Part shown: one piece after another, positions 58,609-64,000 of the stretch
Numbering within the stretch: the first letter of the stretch is position 1
How the letters are laid out: each line of letters starts with the position of its first letter
Assembly: GCF_008806345.1 (NCBI RefSeq)
Contig: NZ_VZZJ01000008.1
Coordinates: forward strand, 1 to 64,000
Direction: 5' to 3'
Origin: Methylobacterium planeticum
GTDB lineage: Bacteria > Pseudomonadota > Alphaproteobacteria > Rhizobiales > Beijerinckiaceae
Length of the DNA stretch: 64,000 nucleotides
Translations under genes and position numbers: made by a program
Notes under the pieces: generated by a model
The model's input: the letters and a program-made list of their open reading frames with translations, nothing else
Told to the model about the DNA's origin: nothing
Databases searched by the model: none

Positions 58609-60000
58609 TCAGGCCGTCTCACGGCCAAGCTGTGCAATCCAGCGTTCGGCCTGGGTCCGGACATTGGCCGGCGCCGTCCCGCCGTAGCTGGTGCGGCTGT
58701 TCACCGAGTTCCCGACGCCGAGCACGGCGTAGACGTCCCCAGTGATGCGCGGCTCCGCCGCCTGCATCTCGGCGAGCGACAGGTCCTCCAGCCCGACGCC
58801 CCTGGCCGAGGCCGCGCCGACGAGGCGGCCGGTGACGTGGTGGGCGTCGCGGAAGGGCAGGCCGAGCGCCCGCACCAGCCAGTCGGCGAGGTCGGTGGCG
58901 GTGGCGTAGCCGGAGCCCGCGGCCCGGGCCAGCACGTCGGAGGCCGGCTCGAGGTCGCGCACCATGCCGGTCATCGCCGCGAGGCAGAGGGAGAGGGCCT
59001 GGAGCGCGTCGAAGGTGCCCTCCTTGTCCTCCTGCATGTCCTTCGAATAGGCGAGGGGCAGGCCCTTCATCACGATGAGGAGGCCGGTCAGCGCCCCGAT
59101 CACCCGACCCGCCTTCGCCCGCACCAGCTCGGCCGCGTCGGGGTTGCGCTTCTGCGGCATGATCGACGAGCCGGTGGTGAAGCCGTCCGACAGCCGCACG
59201 AAGCCGAACTGCGCCGAGGTCCACACCACCAGTTCCTCGGCGAAGCGCGACAGGTGCACGGCGCAGATCGCGGCGGCCGAGAGGGATTCCAGCGCGAAGT
59301 CGCGGTCGGCCACGGAATCGAGGGAGTTCGCGGTCGGGCGGTCGAAGCCGAGGGCGGCGGCGGTGGCGTGGCGGTCGATCGGGAAGGAGGTGCCGGCCAG
59401 CGCCGCGGCGCCGAGCGGGCACTCGTTGAGGCGCGCGCGGGCATCGCGGAACCGGCCCCGGTCGCGCCCGAGCATCTCCACGTAGGCGAGGCAATGGTGC
59501 CCGAAGGTGACGGGCTGGGCCGATTGCAGGTGGGTGAAGCCCGGCATCACGGTGTCGGCATGCGCCAGCGCCTTCTCGGCCAGCGCCCGCTGCAGCCCGG
59601 CCGCCTGCGCGTCGAGGCTGTCCAGGGTGTCGCGCACCCACAGCTTCATGTCGGTGGCGACCTGGTCGTTGCGCGAGCGGGCGGTGTGCAGGCGCCCGGC
59701 CGTCGGGCCGACGATCTCGCGCAGCCGGCTCTCCACGCTCATGTGGATGTCTTCGAGCTCGCGCTTGAATTCGAACTGCCCGGCCTCGATTTCCGCCTGG
59801 ACCGCCTTGAGCCCGTCCTGAATTGCGCTCACATCCTCCGCAGGCACGATCCCGGCGGCGCCCAGCATCGCGACATGCGCCAGCGAGCCGCGGATGTCCT
59901 GGGGCGCCAGGCGCTTGTCGAATCCGATGGAGGCGTTGATCTCCTCCATGATCTCGGCGGGGCCGCTCGCGAAGCGCCCGCCCCACATCCGGTTGCTCAT
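58609..60000 (-). CDS. argH: Argininosuccinate lyase
   Basis: 463 aa, full length: [64 protein letters not shown], and the superfamily signature [22 protein letters not shown]. It splits argininosuccinate to arginine and fumarate. It is divergent from tlpA across 48 bp, the standard Rhizobiales argH-tlpA pair that normally has lysA nearby. Confidence 0.97.
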   Translation of the reverse strand: MSNRMWGGRFASGPAEIMEEINASIGFDKRLAPQDIRGSLAHVAMLGAAGIVPAEDVSAIQDGLKAVQAEIEAGQFEFKRELEDIHMSVESRLREIVGPTAGRLHTARSRNDQVATDMKLWVRDTLDSLDAQAAGLQRALAEKALAHADTVMPGFTHLQSAQPVTFGHHCLAYVEMLGRDRGRFRDARARLNECPLGAAALAGTSFPIDRHATAAALGFDRPTANSLDSVADRDFALESLSAAAICAVHLSRFAEELVVWTSAQFGFVRLSDGFTTGSSIMPQKRNPDAAELVRAKAGRVIGALTGLLIVMKGLPLAYSKDMQEDKEGTFDALQALSLCLAAMTGMVRDLEPASDVLARAAGSGYATATDLADWLVRALGLPFRDAHHVTGRLVGAASARGVGLEDLSLAEMQAAEPRITGDVYAVLGVGNSVNSRTSYGGTAPANVRTQAERWIAQLGRETA

Positions 60001-60048
60001 GATTCTCCAAACCCTCTCGCCGCCTCACGCCCCGGAGACGCAACGCTG

Positions 60049-60693
60049 ATGCCCGGCCGCCTGACTTCCTTCGTCTACGGGGCGGCGCTGATCGCGGCGC
60101 TCGGCGCCGGACTCGCCCTATACGGGACGGGCTCCACCGGGGGCAACGGAAACACGCGCGCCGAGCCCTGCGCCGGCAGCGAGGCCACCCGCGCCCGCCT
60201 CGCGCCGCTCGCCCGCGGCGAGGTCGCGGCCATGCAGGTCCTCGACGCCGCGAAACCCGCCCCGGCCCTGAGCTTCAAGGACGCGCAAGGGGCGGAGGTG
60301 AGCCTCGCCGACCTCAGGGGCCGCACGCTCCTGGTCAACCTGTGGGCGACCTGGTGCGCCCCCTGCAAGGCCGAGATGCCGGCCCTCGACCGGCTCCAGG
60401 GCGCGCTCGGCGGCGCGGATTTCGCGGTGGTCGCCATCAATGTCGACACCCGCAACCTCGACAAGCCCTTGGCCTGGCTGAAGGAGAACGGCATCGCGCG
60501 GCTCGCCTACTACGCCGACCCGGGCGGCCGGGTGCTGCCGGCGATCCAGCGCGACACCGGCTCCACGGGGCTGCCGACGACCCTCCTGATCGACCCAAAG
60601 GGCTGCGAGATCGGCGTCATGAAGGGCCCGGCCGAGTGGTCGAGCGGGGATGCCGAGCGGCTGATCCGCGCGGCGCTCGGCCCCGCCTCCTGA
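60049..60693 (+). CDS. tlpA: TlpA-type thiol:disulfide oxidoreductase
   Basis: 214 aa with one N-terminal membrane anchor (about 5-25) and a thioredoxin fold: [24 protein letters not shown] holds the WCAPC redox site, [10 protein letters not shown], and the cis-proline region [19 protein letters not shown]. Acts in the periplasm, typically reducing Cu or cytochrome oxidase assembly factors. GGAG lies upstream of ATG 60049. Confidence 0.9.
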   Translation: MPGRLTSFVYGAALIAALGAGLALYGTGSTGGNGNTRAEPCAGSEATRARLAPLARGEVAAMQVLDAAKPAPALSFKDAQGAEVSLADLRGRTLLVNLWATWCAPCKAEMPALDRLQGALGGADFAVVAINVDTRNLDKPLAWLKENGIARLAYYADPGGRVLPAIQRDTGSTGLPTTLLIDPKGCEIGVMKGPAEWSSGDAERLIRAALGPAS

Positions 60694-60739
60694 CCGGGGC
60701 AGGGTTGTCTCGGCCGGCAAAGCCGGGCACCCCGGGCCG

Positions 60740-61948
60740 ATGAACAGGCCGCGCCCGCTCTCCGCCATCCGCGCCGCGCTGACCAGCGAGGCCGGCGGCG
60801 GCCTCGTCCTGATGGCGGCGGCCGCCCTCGCCCTCGTGGTGGCGAACTCGGCGCTCGCGACCGATTACGAGCGCATCCTCCACCTCCACCTCGGCCCCCT
60901 GAGCCTGCTGCACTGGATCAACGACGGCCTGATGGCCGTGTTCTTCCTGCTCGTCGGCCTGGAGATCAAGCGCGAGGCCCTCGACGGGCAGCTGCGGACC
61001 TGGCCCGACCGGGCCCTGCCCGGCCTCGCGGCCCTCGGCGGGATGGTGGTGCCGGCCCTCGTCTACGTCGCCCTGAACCGGGGCGGGGACACCCTGCGCG
61101 GCTGGGCGATCCCGGCCGCCACCGACATCGCCTTCGCGCTCGGCGTGCTGGCGCTCCTCGGCCGGCGGGCGCCGGTCTCCCTGAAGGTCTTCCTCAGCGC
61201 GGTCGCGATCGTGGACGATCTCGGGGCGGTCGCCATCATCGCGCTGTTCTATACCGGCGGCCTCGATCCGGCGATGCTGGGGCTGGCCGCCGCCACCTTC
61301 GGGATCCTCGTCCTGTTGAACCGCCGCGGCGTCACGGCCCTGGGCCCCTACCTCCTGCTCGGCCTCGCCCTCTGGTTCTTCGTGCTGCGCTCGGGCGTCC
61401 ACGCCACCGTGGCGGGGGTGCTCCTGGCGCTGACCATCCCGATCCGTCCGAGCCCGGGCCGGCCCGAGGACCCGGCCTCGCCGCTCCACATCCTCGAGCA
61501 CGCCCTCACGCCCTTCGTCACCTACGCCATCGTGCCGGTCTTCGGCTTCGCCAATGCGGGCGTGGCGCTGCTCGGCCTCTCCCCGGGCGCGCTCCGCGAC
61601 CCCGTCACCCTCGGGGTGGCGCTCGGGCTCTTCCTCGGCAAGCAGGTCGGCATCTTCGCGAGCGTGCGGCTCGCCGTCCTGGCGGGCCTCGCCGCGCGGC
61701 CCGCCCATGCGAGCTGGGCGCAGGTCTACGGGGTGGCGGTGCTCTGCGGCATCGGCTTTACCATGAGCCTGTTCATCGGTGGCCTCGCCTTCACGGACGG
61801 CCTGCACGCGACCGAGACGAAGCTCGGCGTGCTGGCGGGCTCCCTGATGTCGGGGCTCGTCGGCGCCGCCATCCTGGCCCTGGCGTCCGGGCGGCGGCGG
61901 CCGGACCGCGGCGGCGCGGGCGTTGCGGGGTCCGGCCGCGCCCTGTAA
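60740..61948 (+). CDS. nhaA: Na+/H+ antiporter NhaA
   Basis: 402 aa with about 12 membrane helices. Key motifs are [14 protein letters not shown] in helix 1, [42 protein letters not shown], the paired aspartates of [13 protein letters not shown], and [15 protein letters not shown] near the end. It exchanges internal Na+ for H+ in sodium or alkaline stress. No NhaR-type regulator is adjacent. Confidence 0.95.
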   Translation: MNRPRPLSAIRAALTSEAGGGLVLMAAAALALVVANSALATDYERILHLHLGPLSLLHWINDGLMAVFFLLVGLEIKREALDGQLRTWPDRALPGLAALGGMVVPALVYVALNRGGDTLRGWAIPAATDIAFALGVLALLGRRAPVSLKVFLSAVAIVDDLGAVAIIALFYTGGLDPAMLGLAAATFGILVLLNRRGVTALGPYLLLGLALWFFVLRSGVHATVAGVLLALTIPIRPSPGRPEDPASPLHILEHALTPFVTYAIVPVFGFANAGVALLGLSPGALRDPVTLGVALGLFLGKQVGIFASVRLAVLAGLAARPAHASWAQVYGVAVLCGIGFTMSLFIGGLAFTDGLHATETKLGVLAGSLMSGLVGAAILALASGRRRPDRGGAGVAGSGRAL

Positions 61949-61989
61949 CCCGGCCCCTCCACCGGATGGGGCAGCCGCAGGAAGACCCG

Positions 61990-63747
61990 ATGCGCTACTA
62001 TCTCGGCCTCGCCACGACCTTCCACGACCCGGCGCTCGCCCTGATCGGCCCGGACGGCGGGGTGATCTTCGCCGAGGCCGCCGAGCGCTTCCTGCAGTAC
62101 AAGCGCGCCCCGAACTGCGAGCCGGACGCCGCGACCCGGATGGTCGGCATCCTCGAGCGCCACGTGCCGCGGGGCTCGGAGATCGTCATCGCCTCGACCT
62201 GGGGGCCGCAATTCACCGAGTTCCTGCAGGGACAGGAGCGCGGCGGCGCCTTCACGCTCGAAGCCCTGAGCCGGCACGGCACCGCCCTCAACCGCTCCTT
62301 CGTGCCCGAGCGCGCCGAGCGCATCTTCATCGCCGAGCTGGCGCTGGCGCAGGGGCGGGCCGGCTACGGCACCCTGCTGGCCCTCGACCAGGAGACGCGC
62401 GGCGCCGGCGGCGCTCCCCGGGCCGAGGTGGTGGCGCAGCGCCGCTACCCGCATCACCTCACTCACGCGGCCTACGGGCTCTGGGGCAGCCCCTTCGCGG
62501 AGGCGACGGCGCTCGTCGTCGACGGCATGGGCGAGACCGGCGCCGCCGCGATCTACCGGATGCGCCACAACCGCATCGAGGAGGTGCGCCGTCACCGCGG
62601 CCGCGGCTCCGTCGGCTTCCTGTACGGGCTGATCACGGACCTCGCGGGCTTCGACCAGATCAAGGGCGAGGAATGGAAGATCATGGGGCTCGCGCCCTAT
62701 GGCCGGACCGATCCGGAGCTGATGAGCCTGCTGCGCCGGCTGTTCTCGGGCGAGGGCGGGCGCCTCAGGTTCACCGACGACGCCACCGTGCAGGCGGTGG
62801 CGGGGGAGATCCTGGCGCGCCGGCCGGCGGACGCGCAGGAGGTCGGCTGGGCCGACCTCGCCCGCTGCGGTCAAGAGCTCTTCGGCGAGATGATGGACAT
62901 CCTGGTGGCCGAGGCGGAGCGGCTCGCGCCCCACCGGAACCTCGTCATCGCGGGCGGCTGCGGCCTCAACTCGTCCTATAACGGCCGGGTCATCGGCCGC
63001 TCGGGCTTTGCCCGCCTCCACGTCCCCTCGGCGCCGGGCGACGACGGCAACGCGATCGGGGCCGCCTGGCTCGCCTACGCGGAAGACCATCCGGACTGGG
63101 GCGGGCCGGCGCCCGAGACCCGCCCGCTCAGCCCCTATCTCGGCTCCGGGGTCTCGACCGAGCCCCTCGCGCGCATGGCCGCCTGGGAGCCCCGGGCCCG
63201 GCGACTCGGCCATGACGGCGTGACCCGGGAGGCCGCCCGGATCCTCGCCGGGGGCGGGCTCGTCGGCTGGGTCCAGGGGCGGGCGGAGTTCGGCCCGCGG
63301 GCGCTCGGCAACCGCTCGATCCTGGCCGATCCGCGCCCCGCCTGGGCCAAGGACGCGCTTAACGCCAAGGTGAAGTACCGCGAGGCCTTCCGGCCCTTCG
63401 CGCCCTCGATCCTGGCGGAGGCCGGCCCGGACTGGTTCGAGGATTACGCCGACAGTCCCTACATGGAGCGCACCCTGGTCTGGCGCGAGGCGGTGCGGGC
63501 GCGGGTTCCGGCGGTGGTCCACGCGGACGGGACCGGGCGCCTCCAGAGCGTGACGCCGGAGCGCAACCCCGCCTACGCGGCCCTGATCGGCGCCTTCCGG
63601 GACATCACCGGGGTGCCGATCCTGCTCAACACGAGCTTCAACGTGATGGGCAAGCCGATCCTCCACACCGCGGAGGACGCGATCCTGATGTTCTACACCA
63701 CGGGGCTCGACGCCCTCGTGGTGGAGGATTGGCTGCTGGTGAAGTGA
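61990..63747 (+). CDS. NodU/CmcH-family carbamoyltransferase
   Basis: 585 aa, full length for the family. The N-terminal ASKHA-like domain shows YYLGLATTFHDPALALI, RRYPHHLTHAAYGLWGSPF (carbamoyl-adenylate site), LVVDGMGETGAAAIY and GEEWKIMGLAPYG. The C-terminal YrdC-like part shows GWVQGRAEFGPRALGNRSILADPR, KYREAFRPFAPSIL, and VPILLNTSFNVMGKPI. These enzymes carbamoylate hydroxyls of sugars, antibiotics or Nod factors using carbamoyl phosphate and ATP. ATG at 61990 has AGGAAG upstream. No biosynthetic partner is visible here, so the acceptor is unknown. Confidence 0.9.
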   Translation: MRYYLGLATTFHDPALALIGPDGGVIFAEAAERFLQYKRAPNCEPDAATRMVGILERHVPRGSEIVIASTWGPQFTEFLQGQERGGAFTLEALSRHGTALNRSFVPERAERIFIAELALAQGRAGYGTLLALDQETRGAGGAPRAEVVAQRRYPHHLTHAAYGLWGSPFAEATALVVDGMGETGAAAIYRMRHNRIEEVRRHRGRGSVGFLYGLITDLAGFDQIKGEEWKIMGLAPYGRTDPELMSLLRRLFSGEGGRLRFTDDATVQAVAGEILARRPADAQEVGWADLARCGQELFGEMMDILVAEAERLAPHRNLVIAGGCGLNSSYNGRVIGRSGFARLHVPSAPGDDGNAIGAAWLAYAEDHPDWGGPAPETRPLSPYLGSGVSTEPLARMAAWEPRARRLGHDGVTREAARILAGGGLVGWVQGRAEFGPRALGNRSILADPRPAWAKDALNAKVKYREAFRPFAPSILAEAGPDWFEDYADSPYMERTLVWREAVRARVPAVVHADGTGRLQSVTPERNPAYAALIGAFRDITGVPILLNTSFNVMGKPILHTAEDAILMFYTTGLDALVVEDWLLVK

Positions 63748-63755
63748 GGCGGGGC

Positions 63756-64000
63756 CTACTCGCAGACCTCGACGCGCCTGTCGGTGAAGTCCTCCTCGTC
63801 GAGCCAGACCTTGCGGCGCTCGTCGTGGCAGACCGGGCCGCGGCGCTCGCGGCGCACCACCACGGTCTCGACCGGCTCCTCCTCGACGATGCGGCGGGCG
63901 CGGTACTCCGGCGGCGGGGGCGGCGGGGGCTGGTTCGCGCCGTTGATGAGCGCGCCGGCGGCGACGCCGCCGAGCACGCCCGCCGCGACCCCGCCGATGA
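63756..64000 (-). CDS. Glycine-zipper exported protein, C-terminal part cut by window edge
   Basis: The C-terminal 81 codons are in the window; the start lies beyond. The visible N-terminal part is IGGVAAGVLGGVAAGALING, a glycine-zipper helix typical of outer-membrane-associated small proteins. A proline run (NQPPPPPPPE) and a charged tail with two cysteines (GPVCHDERRKVWLDEEDF ... VEVCE) follow. Function unknown. Confidence 0.7.
   Translation of the reverse strand, partial: IGGVAAGVLGGVAAGALINGANQPPPPPPPEYRARRIVEEEPVETVVVRRERRGPVCHDERRKVWLDEEDFTDRRVEVCE

Overview
The window reads as chromosome from a high-GC (about 70% by eye) alphaproteobacterium of the Methylobacterium/Methylorubrum type (Hyphomicrobiales). 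The strongest evidence is a two-subunit NAD-linked formate dehydrogenase with the exact architecture and length of Methylorubrum FDH1, next to oxalate/formate genes, many short lineage-specific ORFs, DUF6894 proteins and the Rhizobiales-style argH/tlpA and tsaD-gpsA-EVE neighbourhoods. I found no transposase, integrase, phage gene, CRISPR array, rRNA or tRNA.

Region 1 (1-18.7 kb) is a one-carbon/oxalate block, mostly on the minus strand. It starts with the N-terminus of an OFA-family transporter cut by the window edge, followed by small unknown proteins, a broken lipocalin-like gene, a DUF808 membrane protein and an HD-GYP phosphodiesterase. Then come fdh1A/fdh1B, a GntR regulator, a 10-formyl-THF-hydrolase-like formyltransferase, formyl-CoA transferase (frc) and an OxlT-like antiporter. 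Six copies of a TGGTAT-type box, all in the same orientation, precede fdh1B, the antiporter, the frc transcript, gntR and two small loci. In two of them the box fills the 17-bp spacer of a TTGACA promoter. I read this as a GntR regulon that couples oxalate/formyl-CoA handling to formate oxidation.

Region 2 (18.7-32.3 kb) has small ORFs, a 605-aa P-loop protein, an FKBP isomerase and a three-gene condensin operon of the MksFEB/Wadjet JetABC type with no jetD nuclease beside it. After these come a Crp/Fnr regulator, a second DUF6894 protein, and an HtrA-like protease followed by a small exported protein and a membrane J-domain protein.

Region 3 (32.4-43.9 kb) holds a D,D-carboxypeptidase with a SPOR domain, a phasin with a perfect 14-bp inverted repeat wrapped around its -35 box, clpS-clpA, a Tat-exported amine oxidase, the ergothioneine genes egtB-egtD, glutamate racemase and rpsD with a possible leader attenuator.

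Region 4 (44-64 kb) is mostly housekeeping. It contains an orphan osmoprotectant-type ABC ATPase, a molbindin, tsaD-GNAT-gpsA with 4-nt overlaps, EVE, ParB-like and PRC-barrel genes, mepA, a UPF0114 protein, a LOV blue-light histidine kinase with a single-domain response regulator, a HAD phosphatase, an IalB-like protein, argH divergent from tlpA, nhaA, a NodU/CmcH-type carbamoyltransferase and a glycine-zipper protein cut by the right edge.

Start codons were chosen from visible ribosome binding sites; several genes use GTG or TTG. All functional calls are by motif recognition without database searches.
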